Shown here: in pieces, positions 12,847-21,254 of the stretch | Layout of the letters: every line of letters starts with the position of its first letter | How positions within the stretch are numbered: position 1 is the first letter of the stretch | Origin: a virus | Strand: one strand, 5' to 3' | IMG/VR virus record: IMGVR_UViG_3300043466_000321 | Location: 1 to 32,366 of that record | DNA length: 32,366 nt | Made by a program: the position numbers and the translations under genes | Notes under the pieces: generated by a model | What the model saw: the letters and a program-made list of their open reading frames with translations, nothing else | What the model was told of the DNA's origin: nothing | Database searches by the model: none

Positions 12847-13245
12847 TTATGTAAATTTAAGCAAAATATTTACCTGTTGTTTATAGTAATCAATCATATC
12901 AATTAATTCTACATCAGCAAATTTAACTATTTGTTTTGATTTAATATATAATTCTTCTGATAATTTGTAACCAAGATATAAACTATATTTATATTGTTCA
13001 CCAGAATGATAAACGTTACAACCTACACATTGAACTTGTACATTATCTTCATCCCATCTTGTTGAATAATGTGTTCTGCTCATAAAGTGACCAGCTTGTT
13101 GTTTCTTCCAATGTTGCTTTTTACCACAAGTAACACATTCAGCTATTTCTTTTTTAGCATATCTTAAACGAATATATTGACTAAAAACAGTATCTAATTC
13201 TTTTATTAGATTTTTTCTTAAAGGTTTCTTTGCTACTTTAGCCAT
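12847..13245 (-). CDS. ninG: NinG/Rap family recombination protein
   Basis: 132 aa. ECVTCGKK with Cys37 and Cys40, QQAGHFMSR with His53, DEDNVQVQCVGCN with Cys73 and Cys76 make up the zinc-binding, HNH-related core of lambda NinG. Lambda NinG (Rap) is a structure-specific nuclease that resolves recombination intermediates. It appears to form its own transcript, with a -7 box at 13272-13279 and a terminator at 12791-12821. This fits the neighbouring ERF, SSB and exonuclease genes. Confidence 0.9.
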   Translation of the reverse strand: MAKVAKKPLRKNLIKELDTVFSQYIRLRYAKKEIAECVTCGKKQHWKKQQAGHFMSRTHYSTRWDEDNVQVQCVGCNVYHSGEQYKYSLYLGYKLSEELYIKSKQIVKFADVELIDMIDYYKQQVNILLKFT

Positions 13246-13271
13246 ATAACGTATTTTAAATATGATTTTAA

Positions 13272-13279
13272 CAAAGATA
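13272..13279 (-). promoter_or_regulatory. -7 box upstream of ninG
   Basis: TATCTTTG on the minus strand fits TAnnTTTG and lies 26 bases before the ninG ATG at 13245. The duplicated GTTAAA element is missing, so it would belong to a different promoter class from the four others. A -33 element is not obvious. Confidence 0.5.
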
Positions 13280-13386
13280 ATTGATTTTAAGTATAATTAT
13301 ATACCTTGACTGAAAATAGTGTCTTAAAAACGTTTATTTTCTTTATTTTTAATTTCTTAATAATATATATATATAATATAAATAAC

Positions 13387-13406
13387 TTATTTAATTCAAG
13401 AATATT
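13387..13406. repeat. 20-bp direct repeat, copy 1
   Basis: TTATTTAATTCAAGAATATT occurs here and again 40 bases downstream at 13427-13446. The copies flank an AT-only segment, and the second reaches the stop codon of the spanin gene. Repeats with regular spacing in an AT-rich zone are typical of origins or protein-binding arrays (iterons), though two copies are few. Confidence 0.8.
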
Positions 13407-13426
13407 ATAATTTAATATATATTTAT

Positions 13427-13446
13427 TTATTTAATTCAAGAATATT
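13427..13446. repeat. 20-bp direct repeat, copy 2
   Basis: This is the second exact copy of the repeat at 13387-13406, at a 40-bp period. Its last base is the first base of the spanin stop codon on the opposite strand. Confidence 0.8.
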
Positions 13447-13952
13447 TAAATATATAATTTAATAATAAAATTAATAATTTTAAATCTATATTTATAAATC
13501 AAATATAATAATAAAATTAATAATAATATATAAAAATATTTAACTAAACTTTCTTTTTTTTCTATTTTCTTTTCTACAAATACTTTTGAAGCAGTAACAA
13601 CTTGCTTATTATGCTTTATTTGTTGTTTTAAAGCGTTTTTAGACACTTTCTTTTGATTTGTATGTAAACTATTGTCTTTTGTTTTTTTGTGTCTTATTTT
13701 AACGTTTTTATAAGTTTTACCATTTACAACTATTTCTTTGCTGTTGTCTATTGGTTCAATTATAATTTCATCTTCAGTTTTATCTATTTTAGAATTGTTT
13801 TTTATTTCTGTATTTTCATTTGTTTTTATTTCTGTTTTTTCAGAAACAACTGAAACACTATCTTTCTTTTCTTCTAAATTTGTTTTACTTACTTTTCTTG
13901 AACCACAAGATATAAATAAAATACTAACTAAAATAAATAATATTTTTTTCAT
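13446..13952 (-). CDS. Probable one-piece (unimolecular) spanin
   Basis: 168 aa. The N-terminus MKKILFILVSILFISCGS is a lipoprotein signal with lipobox FISC, so Cys16 would be lipidated and anchored in the outer membrane. A long charged periplasmic region rich in Lys and Glu follows. A C-terminal transmembrane segment lies at about 139-153 (YFYILLLILLLYLIY) and is followed by a basic tail. Outer-membrane lipid at one end and an inner-membrane helix at the other is the topology of u-spanins such as T1 gp11, which fuse the two membranes in the last step of lysis. It follows the endolysin gene by three bases. Confidence 0.75.
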   Translation of the reverse strand: MKKILFILVSILFISCGSRKVSKTNLEEKKDSVSVVSEKTEIKTNENTEIKNNSKIDKTEDEIIIEPIDNSKEIVVNGKTYKNVKIRHKKTKDNSLHTNQKKVSKNALKQQIKHNKQVVTASKVFVEKKIEKKESLVKYFYILLLILLLYLIYKYRFKIINFIIKLYI

Positions 13953-13955
13953 CTT

Positions 13956-14414
13956 TTAATTTTTTACTTGAAAGTGCATCCAATCATAGTTCTTTTCTCT
14001 ACCTAAACTTTCAAATCCGTGTTTATAAAATATATCAATCATTTGCTTATATTCTGGTCTTGCAAATCTTGCTGTTTTAGATGTTTCAGTTAATAAATTT
14101 CGACTTGGATTTAAATCAATAGCACAACCCCAACTATGTACACTTAATTTTGTACCGCCTCTCATTAAACGATAATTAAAACAACCACCATAATCATCAA
14201 TTTTTAATTTGCTAATTTGTTCTTGACCATAAAAATCTAATATATCATTAAAGATTGCAAGTAGCTTATCAGCAACTAATTTATGGCAACTTATTTTTGT
14301 AACTTTTTTGCCATCATAGTACATAGGATAAGGTAATGTTATTTGTATAATATATCCTATACCATCCTTATTTGGTGTTCCGTATTTAGCAATCAGTTGT
14401 TCTTGTGTTATCAT
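13956..14414 (-). CDS. M15-family peptidase, endolysin
   Basis: 152 aa. [13 protein letters not shown] (91-103) supplies zinc ligands His93 and Asp100. YDWMHFQV (143-150) supplies the third ligand His147 and the acidic residue Asp144. This is the VanY/L-Ala-D-Glu peptidase architecture common in phage endolysins, which cut peptide crosslinks in peptidoglycan. No signal peptide is seen, so release needs the holin-like protein encoded upstream. The start overlaps that gene by four bases (ATGA). Confidence 0.9.
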   Translation of the reverse strand: MITQEQLIAKYGTPNKDGIGYIIQITLPYPMYYDGKKVTKISCHKLVADKLLAIFNDILDFYGQEQISKLKIDDYGGCFNYRLMRGGTKLSVHSWGCAIDLNPSRNLLTETSKTARFARPEYKQMIDIFYKHGFESLGREKNYDWMHFQVKN

Positions 14415-14824
14415 TTATTTGATTTTTTATAAATTTCAAATTGCTTTTTCAATGCTTCGTGGTCTTTTTCTAATTGCAAATATTTACCTTCTAAATCATC
14501 AAACTTATCTTTCCAATATTTACTTGCTTCTACTTCTTTTGCGTATGCTAAATATAAATCATTAAATTGCTTTTGTAGACTTCTAACATCATTTCTTAAA
14601 TCTGCAATATCTTTGCTTTGTTCAACATTACAGGCTCTTAATTCCTCCCTATCACTTTTTAAATCTTCAACTAAACCATCATAGATATTTTGAACCTTTG
14701 TTAAAAAGTCACCATTGCTATTTTTTAATTCTACTTTTTTTGCTTGTTTACCACCAAATATCCAAGCTATTGGAATTGATATTGTACTAACTATTAAAGC
14801 CCAATTTTCTAATAACCAAATCAT
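14411..14824 (-). CDS. Holin-like protein with N-terminal membrane segment and coiled coil
   Basis: 137 aa. [21 protein letters not shown] (residues 3-23) is one transmembrane helix. The rest is a long soluble coiled coil ([20 protein letters not shown] and following). One-span proteins of this shape next to endolysins in Bacteroidota phages are usually annotated as holins. Position between fibre genes and the M15 peptidase supports a lysis role. Without functional data a lysis accessory protein is also possible. Confidence 0.6.
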   Translation of the reverse strand: MIWLLENWALIVSTISIPIAWIFGGKQAKKVELKNSNGDFLTKVQNIYDGLVEDLKSDREELRACNVEQSKDIADLRNDVRSLQKQFNDLYLAYAKEVEASKYWKDKFDDLEGKYLQLEKDHEALKKQFEIYKKSNK

Positions 14825-14834
14825 TTGTTTTTAA

Positions 14835-16091
14835 TTATATATTATAACTTGCTATTTGTCCACCTGTTGTTGCTACTGTTGAAGCATTTTGTAATCTATC
14901 ACCAATACTATTAGCAGTAAATCCACTTGAAATTAAATAGTTCCAAAAGTCTGCTGGTGTCATTAATAATGTTCCAGTAGTATTATCAGTTAAAACACCA
15001 CTCAAAACATTTGAAGCACTTGGCACTCTTAAAGTTCCTGTAAGTTCATTTGATGCACCATAAGTAGTTCCAAATCTTACATTGCTTGTTGCTGGATTTC
15101 CTAAATCTACTCCGGCAGCGTATAAAGTTCTATTACCGCCCGTACTTATTTGAAATAACCAGCTTGATGTATTTGTGTCTATTGTTACTCTTGGTGCTAC
15201 AATAGCCATATTATTAGTAGAGTTAACTACATTACCACTTACTTTTACATAAGTACCAGATGAATACCCACTTATTAAAGCAAAACCAGAATATATTGCT
15301 GGACTTCCAGTTGATGCAGTTATTATTCCAGTAACAGAAATCGTTGCAGCAGTTGTTGCATTGTAAATAGCTGGTTGTACTGTTGATGCATTTACATTTC
15401 CTATTTGAGTATAATTAACTGCACCACCTAAATAAACTGCCGATGTATTATTTGCAGTTGTATTTCCAGTTATATTTAAAGTTCCAGCACTTACACTAAT
15501 ACTGGAAGATGCAATAAAAGTAGTAGTTCCAGCAGTTACATTTCCAGTTATATTTATAGTTCCAGCAGTAGCCATAGATATAGTAACAATACCATTAGAA
15601 CTTCCAGTATATGTAGAAGAAATATCTCCAACAATATTGAGAATGCCCGTAGAAGTTACTGATATTATAGCTCTAGCAGTAGAACCATCTATACTGTAAT
15701 TTCCATTACAATTTAAAGTGCCACTACTTGAATGTCTAATTGCGTTATAATTTGCAGTAGCAGTCATTGTCAAAACACTACCATTAAAAGTAGCAGTATT
15801 AGGACTTGCTAAAGTCATTTCAAGTGTTGGTGTTGTTGAACCTACATAAATAGCTTGTGCAGCAGTACAAGTTAAATTACCACCATTTGCATATCTAAAT
15901 TGTCCACCAGCTGCAATAGTAGGCAATGCTGCATTTAATGTATTTCTAATTGACAAAACTGTAAAAGTTCCATCAATAGTTACTGTAAAGTTATTAGAAA
16001 ATACATCATCTGATGCGGTTGGTAATGTACCACCATCCCAAGTTGCTGTATTACTCCAGTTACCACTTGCTACTGCATATCTAAAAGCCAT
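14835..16091 (-). CDS. Beta-helical tail fibre or surface-binding protein
   Basis: 418 aa. The start YAVASGNWSNTATWDGGTLP resembles the N-terminus of G8-like or beta-helix surface proteins. The middle is a long run of short strands rich in Gly, Asn, Thr and Ser, with repeated ITGN and NITG motifs (TINITGNVTAG, TLNITGNTTANN), as in right-handed beta-helices. The end (FWNYLISSGFTANSIGDRLQN) looks globular. It is probably a tail fibre or spike component that binds the host surface. It lies between fibre and lysis genes. Confidence 0.7.
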   Translation of the reverse strand: MAFRYAVASGNWSNTATWDGGTLPTASDDVFSNNFTVTIDGTFTVLSIRNTLNAALPTIAAGGQFRYANGGNLTCTAAQAIYVGSTTPTLEMTLASPNTATFNGSVLTMTATANYNAIRHSSSGTLNCNGNYSIDGSTARAIISVTSTGILNIVGDISSTYTGSSNGIVTISMATAGTINITGNVTAGTTTFIASSSISVSAGTLNITGNTTANNTSAVYLGGAVNYTQIGNVNASTVQPAIYNATTAATISVTGIITASTGSPAIYSGFALISGYSSGTYVKVSGNVVNSTNNMAIVAPRVTIDTNTSSWLFQISTGGNRTLYAAGVDLGNPATSNVRFGTTYGASNELTGTLRVPSASNVLSGVLTDNTTGTLLMTPADFWNYLISSGFTANSIGDRLQNASTVATTGGQIASYNI

Positions 16092-16093
16092 AA

Positions 16094-16384
16094 TTAAAGA
16101 TTTTTATCATTAATAAAAGTTTGCAAAGCACCCATAATTGTAGCTGCTGCATTTATAGCATCTGTATCTCCACTATCAAAAACATCCATATAAGTAATAG
16201 GAATAGAATTGTCGGGTAAACTTACTGAACTACCATCTTCTAAAACTCTATAAGGTGTTAATCTCATAGCAACACTTGCACCTATGTCAGTTGGTTTAAC
16301 TAATGGCGATATTGCTAAATTAATCATAAAATATGGATACTCTACTCCATCTACTTCAATCGGATTTGTACTTGTAATTGGCAT
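16094..16384 (-). CDS. Hypothetical structural protein, 96 aa
   Basis: MPITSTNPIEVDGVEYPYFM... with strand-rich N-terminal half and helical end (DAINAAATIMGALQTFINDK). It sits between two fibre genes with gaps of two and eleven bases, so a fibre adaptor or tail-tip role is likely. No family recognised. Confidence 0.7.
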   Translation of the reverse strand: MPITSTNPIEVDGVEYPYFMINLAISPLVKPTDIGASVAMRLTPYRVLEDGSSVSLPDNSIPITYMDVFDSGDTDAINAAATIMGALQTFINDKNL

Positions 16385-16395
16385 AATTTCTATTT

Positions 16396-18105
16396 TTATA
16401 TATATGTTGCTGATTCTCTATTTGTCCAAGCTACGTTTGTAGCGGTTGCTACTGTGATTGAACCACTTGCAGCTATTGTTAATCTTGTTATAGTCCATAC
16501 TGCTGATGATTCTGCTGAACCTGTTACGGCATATCCATTATAATTTATATTATTATTAGAAGAATTATTTGCATTCCTTCTTATATTGAATAATAGATTA
16601 AATGTATGTGTATCACCACTTGATGATATATTAAAATTTGTAGCTCCTGTTCCAACATTAAAAAATTGCACTTGATCTGTTAGTCCATTTAATGCAGTTA
16701 ATCCTGTTGTAAATGTAGTTAATACTTCACAAAGATTTCCATTTTCTGTATGTAATGTTATAGTTCTTCCACTTGTGATTACATATATTCTAACTGCTAA
16801 TCTATCAGTAATAAGTAATGAAGTTTGTGGTACAGGAATTGAAGTATAGTATTGATCAACAGTTGTACCATTTGTAATACCTTCAGGATTTGCTGAACCA
16901 CTTGCAACAAGCGTAAATACATTTGTAGCACTAACTTTGTAAATTTCACCATAAAATTGTGGGCTTCCACCTGTTGCACTTGATTGAAAATAAAATTCTA
17001 AATTCCAATTACCGCCAGGTATATTTAAAAATGAAGGGTCACCAGCATCAGTTATAAAAGATGCAATATATCCATTACCTTGACCATTTGTTCGTGTAAA
17101 ATTAGTACCCGCACCAAGTATTGGCGTTTTACTCATTTCATAATAAGTATCACCACCAAATGTACCTTGTGAAACTGAACCATTAAGATAATAATTAACT
17201 GATGAACCACCACCTGTTGAATTTGGGAAGTTAGCTAATGTGCCATCACCTCTAACATATTGAGAAACCAATCCTGCACCTGTTACAGCAATATCACCAC
17301 TTGATGTTATAGGACTATTTGTAACACTAAATGCACTTGGCATAGTTAATCCAACAGATGTAACACCACCTGTAATATCAGAAAGCAAAGCCACTGTTCC
17401 ACTTAAACCTCTTACTAAAACTTCTTGGTCTGCAACTGATGTATTTTCAAATCTTAAAAGAGTATTTCCAACATTATCTATATCTTCAAAATTAATTCCG
17501 TTAGATTGTAAAGTAAATGAATTTTGACTTCCATTAATTACTTTTATAGATTGTGTTGTTTCATTTCCTGCTTCAGTTACTTGTTGAAGCGTTGGTGTAA
17601 TACCAGTATTTACTAATTCCCAAACTGCTGCATCTTCTGTTGGGTCTGTACAAAGATAAACATCACCATTGTCTAAAATCCATCTTGTGTTTTGAACAAA
17701 ACCTTTAGTTACATCATCTGTTGCAGTTGGTGTATAAGTAAGATTATGTGATACTTCACGAATAATAGTTCCACCATCATTCATTATGTAAAGTCTACCA
17801 GCTTCCCATTTATGCTCATATCCTACACCACAAATTTGTGAAATACCTTTAGAACCACCATTACCAGCATCAATAGTTCCTTTTTTAAGCATTGAACCAT
17901 TGTCTAAAATAATAGCATCACCATTTGAAATACTTATATTTTCACCACCAGTTGTATTACCTAAATCTAAAGTTTCTGCTAATGTTTGTGTTCCACCACC
18001 GCCACCTGTTACTTTATTAATATTAACTGTAATAAGATTATCAACTACATTAATAGTAACTTCTTCAATGGTTTCACCTACGTTTATATCTATAATATCA
18101 CTCAT
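16396..18105 (-). CDS. Tail fibre protein
   Basis: 569 aa. A short N-terminal strand-rich region is followed by a Gly hinge (GGGGG near residue 35-39). Fibre-type repeats include TSVGLTMPSAFSVTNSPITS and YVRGDGTLANFP in the middle. A C-terminal portion rich in Ser, Asn, Gly and aromatic residues probably carries receptor-binding or trimerisation functions. The motif mix is typical of Bacteroidota phage fibres. The start overlaps the stop of the preceding gene by one base. Confidence 0.85.
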   Translation of the reverse strand: MSDIIDINVGETIEEVTINVVDNLITVNINKVTGGGGGTQTLAETLDLGNTTGGENISISNGDAIILDNGSMLKKGTIDAGNGGSKGISQICGVGYEHKWEAGRLYIMNDGGTIIREVSHNLTYTPTATDDVTKGFVQNTRWILDNGDVYLCTDPTEDAAVWELVNTGITPTLQQVTEAGNETTQSIKVINGSQNSFTLQSNGINFEDIDNVGNTLLRFENTSVADQEVLVRGLSGTVALLSDITGGVTSVGLTMPSAFSVTNSPITSSGDIAVTGAGLVSQYVRGDGTLANFPNSTGGGSSVNYYLNGSVSQGTFGGDTYYEMSKTPILGAGTNFTRTNGQGNGYIASFITDAGDPSFLNIPGGNWNLEFYFQSSATGGSPQFYGEIYKVSATNVFTLVASGSANPEGITNGTTVDQYYTSIPVPQTSLLITDRLAVRIYVITSGRTITLHTENGNLCEVLTTFTTGLTALNGLTDQVQFFNVGTGATNFNISSSGDTHTFNLLFNIRRNANNSSNNNINYNGYAVTGSAESSAVWTITRLTIAASGSITVATATNVAWTNRESATYI

Positions 18106-18440
18106 TATCTTGTTACATCATTTTTGATTAAAAAATTTCCACTTATGTAAGTCTTAACAGTACCATCACCAAACTCAATTTCTATATCATATAAGTAATT
18201 ATATGCACAAATATCTATTATCTGTTCATTAATCTTAAATAAACCATTTACATCATCTGTAATTGTTATACCAGCATTTGCAACTGAAGTTAAAGATAAA
18301 AATGGAATACCACCATATTCTTTTCTTAACTGCATTCTAATAATAGCATCTTCTAAACTATATGGTTCATCGTTTAATAGTAACTCAAAAGTTACTTCTT
18401 CAAATGTGTCCCCTTTAATATTTTGAAAATTTAATCCCAT
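18105..18440 (-). CDS. Beta-rich structural protein, 111 aa
   Basis: MGLNFQNIKGDTFEEVTFEL... then YSLEDAIIRMQLRKEYGG and a YDIEIEFGDGTVKTYISGNF end. The pattern of one domain reading F-E-V-x-F, AxIRMQLR, YxYDIEI and a final GxF-I-x-DVT is common in small proteins next to fibres in many siphophages and resembles an Ig-like or baseplate-adaptor domain. A precise role is not known. Confidence 0.78.
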   Translation of the reverse strand: MGLNFQNIKGDTFEEVTFELLLNDEPYSLEDAIIRMQLRKEYGGIPFLSLTSVANAGITITDDVNGLFKINEQIIDICAYNYLYDIEIEFGDGTVKTYISGNFLIKNDVTR

Positions 18441-18522
18441 CTTTAGTTTTGTTTTCTATTTTTTTTAAAAATATTTCTAACTTCTTTATGTTAGCTTGTT
18501 TTGGTTTATACTTATTTATCAT
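18415..18522 (-). CDS. Hypothetical lysine-rich protein, 35 aa
   Basis: MINKYKPKQANIKKLEIFLK... ends KDGIKFSKY. Its ATG overlaps the connector gene stop (ATGA), and its 3' end overlaps the next start by 26 bases. A third of its residues are lysine. It fills an otherwise empty gap. Confidence is limited by size. Confidence 0.5.
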   Translation of the reverse strand: MINKYKPKQANIKKLEIFLKKIENKTKDGIKFSKY

Positions 18523-19019
18523 AGTACCCAGCCAGTGAAAAAAGCTGATTTATCTGGGTACATATCACCATTTGAATTAGCATTGTATTCAGGAAAATCT
18601 GCTTGATTAAAACACATATAATCTATAAATCTATTTGTGTAATGTTGTGCAATATCCCTTGCTTTTTCTACCAAGAAATCAATTTCATTCTTTTCAACAT
18701 TTGTAGCATTTTCTGAAGTATGTTTGTAAATGCCTTTTCCAGCTATTGTAATAGCTAAAAATGGTAATGCTTCTACCATAGACCAATGTATTACCATAGG
18801 TTTAATATACTTCGTTAAAAGTGTTGTATATGGTTCTGTTAAATCATCATTTACAATATCATCATTTAGTTTATTAAATAATTGTGTACCTAAATATGTT
18901 TGTATATGTGTATCTTGTGCAATCTTAATATATTGAACAAATTTATCTGTATCAATGTTTCCATTTAATGCAGTAAACTTAACAATATCATCCCTTGTAA
19001 CAAATAATGCTTGTGCCAT
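18519..19019 (-). CDS. Head-tail connector-like protein (DUF6712-like)
   Basis: 166 aa. LFVTRDDIVKFTALNGNIDT then YIKIAQDTHIQTYLGTQLFN and a helical middle (YIKPMVIHWSMVEALPFLAI) are typical of the gp6-like/DUF6712 connector proteins in Bacteroidota phages. It directly follows the portal gene by three bases, which fits a ring-forming head completion protein. Confidence 0.75.
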   Translation of the reverse strand: MAQALFVTRDDIVKFTALNGNIDTDKFVQYIKIAQDTHIQTYLGTQLFNKLNDDIVNDDLTEPYTTLLTKYIKPMVIHWSMVEALPFLAITIAGKGIYKHTSENATNVEKNEIDFLVEKARDIAQHYTNRFIDYMCFNQADFPEYNANSNGDMYPDKSAFFTGWVL

Positions 19020-19022
19020 ATC

Positions 19023-20825
19023 TTAATTTGTAAATCCCATTTTATCCCAATATTCTTGTGTATATCCTTTTGTTGGCATATCTGCTGGTTTCATAGAAAC
19101 TTCTCTTTCATTTCTAATTCTATAACCATACTTTTCAGCAGTTGCAGAACTAATAGCTTTTGCTTTTGGATTTGTAGGGTCTATTTTAACACCTTCAAAG
19201 TTTGCATAAGTTCTACGAAGCCATTTATGGAGGCATCTGGGGCCGCCCTTGTACAGCCAGACAGAATAATTATCAGCACCACCTTTTCCAAAACCAGCAT
19301 TTACTGCTTGACTTCCCATAGCAATAATATCTTCTTTACGATATACTTTATCTGCATTAATCATTTTATTGCAAAATTCTCTTTGACCAATAGCATTACC
19401 ACTATAAACATATCTTGTTATGAATTGCACACCATCAATAGTTGCATCTTGTTCAGGACTTTTTGCATTTGGTCTTGCTATTCCTGTTGAAACAAATTGC
19501 CATATTTTAGATAATGCACTTTTGCTTTTTTTATTATTTTCGTTTATAAAGTTAATTTCAGCATCGTATTCATCTTCTTTATCATAATCAACTTCAAACT
19601 CATCTACTAAAGTCCATTCATCACCTAATTTTTCACCTTTAGAAATTAAAGCATCTGCAATATCTGAACTTAAACAAGTATGTGAACTTAAACCAGTTTC
19701 TTCTTTTACTTGTTCATCTGTTTGTACATTGTCTAATTCAGTAAATTCTAATGGTTGAATAGTTTTAAAGTATAATTTTAAACTAATATCATTGAAAAAC
19801 AATATTTCATTTAATGCTTCTATTATTTCATATTGATATGGTTTAATAACTATATTATCAAATAATAGCGTAGCAGTCTTAATTTCATCTGCATTGTTAC
19901 CTAAACCACCATCACCATTTCTAATTCCTAAAAGCATTGGTGAAGTAACCCTATGCCCAACAATCAATTTATTAAAGCATTCATTACTTAAATATTCATA
20001 ATGTGCTGGTGCATCATTTAATGGTATATCTTCAACTGTTGTTTTGCTTTCTGCATTAGCATTAAAAGCTACAATTACTTTATCACCTCGTGAACCAGTT
20101 AGTTTGTTTTTAACATCTGCTTTAATTTGGTCACGCATTTCTTCAGTTGGAATACCATTGTTAAAATTGATAACTTTAGTTCCACTAAATCCATTTTTTA
20201 CATCGTTTATTTGATAAACAGATATTTCTTCTTCCAATAAAGCATAATCTAAAGCACCGTTATAATCAACTGGTGTATAATAGTGGAATATTGGCAAATA
20301 AGGTTTAACAACCATAATTTCTATTTCATTACCATTACCAAAACCAAAAGCTGGTATTCTTTTTAATACTTCAGATGGTTTAACTTTACTCCAATCAGCA
20401 CAATAAAAGTATGCTTCTATTTCACCTTTATCATTACATTTTTCTGCTCTTAATGTATGAATTGGAAAATGCTCAACTTTAACTATTCTATTCTTTTGCT
20501 TTACTATTTGCATAGAAGCCATACCCATTAGTTTGCGTTCTAAACATACTTTACGCAACATATCTGGCTTAAATAAAGTTTTCATTTGTGCATATTCATT
20601 TGGCTTTCTTGATGCATCTAAAGCATCTAAACCTTTACCATATATCATATTAGATATACCTGTAATAATAGCACCATTTGTAGTTGAATATAAGAACCTA
20701 TCAATTAAGAATTGAAAGTAGTTGTTATCATCACCATATTCAATGTAACCTTGTTTTTTATTTTCTTGTATTTTAGGACTTGTATAAGCACTTAAATTTA
20801 CAATAGAAATATTTGAATTACTCAT
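19023..20825 (-). CDS. Portal protein with C-terminal Cys/His domain
   Basis: 600 aa. The first ~400 residues look like a portal: QGYIEYGDDNNYFQFLIDRF, the GISNMIYGKGLD segment, and RVTSPMLLGIRNGDGGLGNN near 295-315. About residues 430-600 form a second domain with VQFITRYVYSGN, REFCNKMINADKVY, WLYKGGPRCLHKWLRRTY and REVSMKPADMP, a conserved Cys/His-bearing minor-head-type module. Fusion of portal and minor head parts lengthens the protein. It forms the DNA gate at one capsid vertex. A short DNA stretch within the second domain (19229-19262) is conspicuously GC-rich. Confidence 0.82.
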   Translation of the reverse strand: MSNSNISIVNLSAYTSPKIQENKKQGYIEYGDDNNYFQFLIDRFLYSTTNGAIITGISNMIYGKGLDALDASRKPNEYAQMKTLFKPDMLRKVCLERKLMGMASMQIVKQKNRIVKVEHFPIHTLRAEKCNDKGEIEAYFYCADWSKVKPSEVLKRIPAFGFGNGNEIEIMVVKPYLPIFHYYTPVDYNGALDYALLEEEISVYQINDVKNGFSGTKVINFNNGIPTEEMRDQIKADVKNKLTGSRGDKVIVAFNANAESKTTVEDIPLNDAPAHYEYLSNECFNKLIVGHRVTSPMLLGIRNGDGGLGNNADEIKTATLLFDNIVIKPYQYEIIEALNEILFFNDISLKLYFKTIQPLEFTELDNVQTDEQVKEETGLSSHTCLSSDIADALISKGEKLGDEWTLVDEFEVDYDKEDEYDAEINFINENNKKSKSALSKIWQFVSTGIARPNAKSPEQDATIDGVQFITRYVYSGNAIGQREFCNKMINADKVYRKEDIIAMGSQAVNAGFGKGGADNYSVWLYKGGPRCLHKWLRRTYANFEGVKIDPTNPKAKAISSATAEKYGYRIRNEREVSMKPADMPTKGYTQEYWDKMGFTN

Positions 20826-21147
20826 AAACTATATAATCATTAGTTGTTTGATTTGCTACATATTGACCATCGTTAATTGAAAAATTAGCAATAACTTGAT
20901 TTGTGCAAAATATTTTGTCTTTATAAACTACATCAGTATTGTTAAGAATTGATAAAGTATAAAAGTTACCTTCTTTTAAATCAAATGTAGCTGTTGTGTA
21001 TAGATAATAACCATCTATATAAAAATCAGATGTTATAGTAGTACTTTCATTTGTCATTTCATTTACCAAAACTATTGATGTTGCACAATATGTTCTTGGA
21101 ATGAATTTTAAAGATTGTTCTTCTACTTGTTCTCTTAAAATTATCAT
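20818..21147 (-). CDS. Beta-rich structural protein, 109 aa
   Basis: MIILREQVEEQSLKFIPRTY... then FYIDGYYLYTTATFDLKEGN, FYTLSILNNTDVVYKDKIFC. The K-F-I-P-R start and FCTNQ/YIVYE end are shared by many Bacteroidota phage proteins near portal or tail genes. It may be a capsid decoration, connector or tail protein. It overlaps the portal start by eight bases and follows a terminator. Confidence 0.7.
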   Translation of the reverse strand: MIILREQVEEQSLKFIPRTYCATSIVLVNEMTNESTTITSDFYIDGYYLYTTATFDLKEGNFYTLSILNNTDVVYKDKIFCTNQVIANFSINDGQYVANQTTNDYIVYE

Positions 21148-21202
21148 TATCTTTTTATTTAAAAATAAAAGTAAGTTAAAATTGTTTTAATATAGGATTA
21201 AA

Positions 21203-21232
21203 ATAAAAAAGGGACACATAAGCATCCCTTAA
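21203..21232 (-). terminator. Rho-independent terminator after tail tube gene
   Basis: On the minus strand AAGGGA pairs with TCCCTT around TGCTTATGTG, followed by six T residues (21210-21205). It lies about 22 bases after the tail tube stop and 56 before the next start. A TACTTTTA box in that gap could restart transcription. Confidence 0.85.
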
Positions 21233-21254
21233 TTAAAAAACAAAAAAACAATTA

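Larger units (their letters stand above)
13246..13445. other. AT-rich intergenic region between lysis and early genes
   Basis: About 200 bases without a credible gene and almost without G or C between 13340 and 13445. It contains long A/T tracts, a TA repeat near 13365-13380 and two direct repeats. Together with its place upstream of the replication and recombination genes this makes it a candidate replication origin. No classical DnaA box (TTATCCACA) was seen in it. Confidence 0.4.

Noticed and set aside
13360-13385. TA dinucleotide run as a microsatellite
   Set aside because: Short and imperfect. It is better described as part of the AT-rich zone.
16797-16979. 60-codon minus-strand ORF inside the fibre gene
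   Set aside because: Alternative frame within a strong gene, with Leu/Gln/Val-rich composition and no known motif.
19011-19490. 159-codon plus-strand ORF opposite the portal gene
   Set aside because: It lies fully antisense to a well-supported protein, and its composition (Cys/Phe/Ile-rich) is what AT-rich antisense DNA produces. No promoter or ribosome site was seen.
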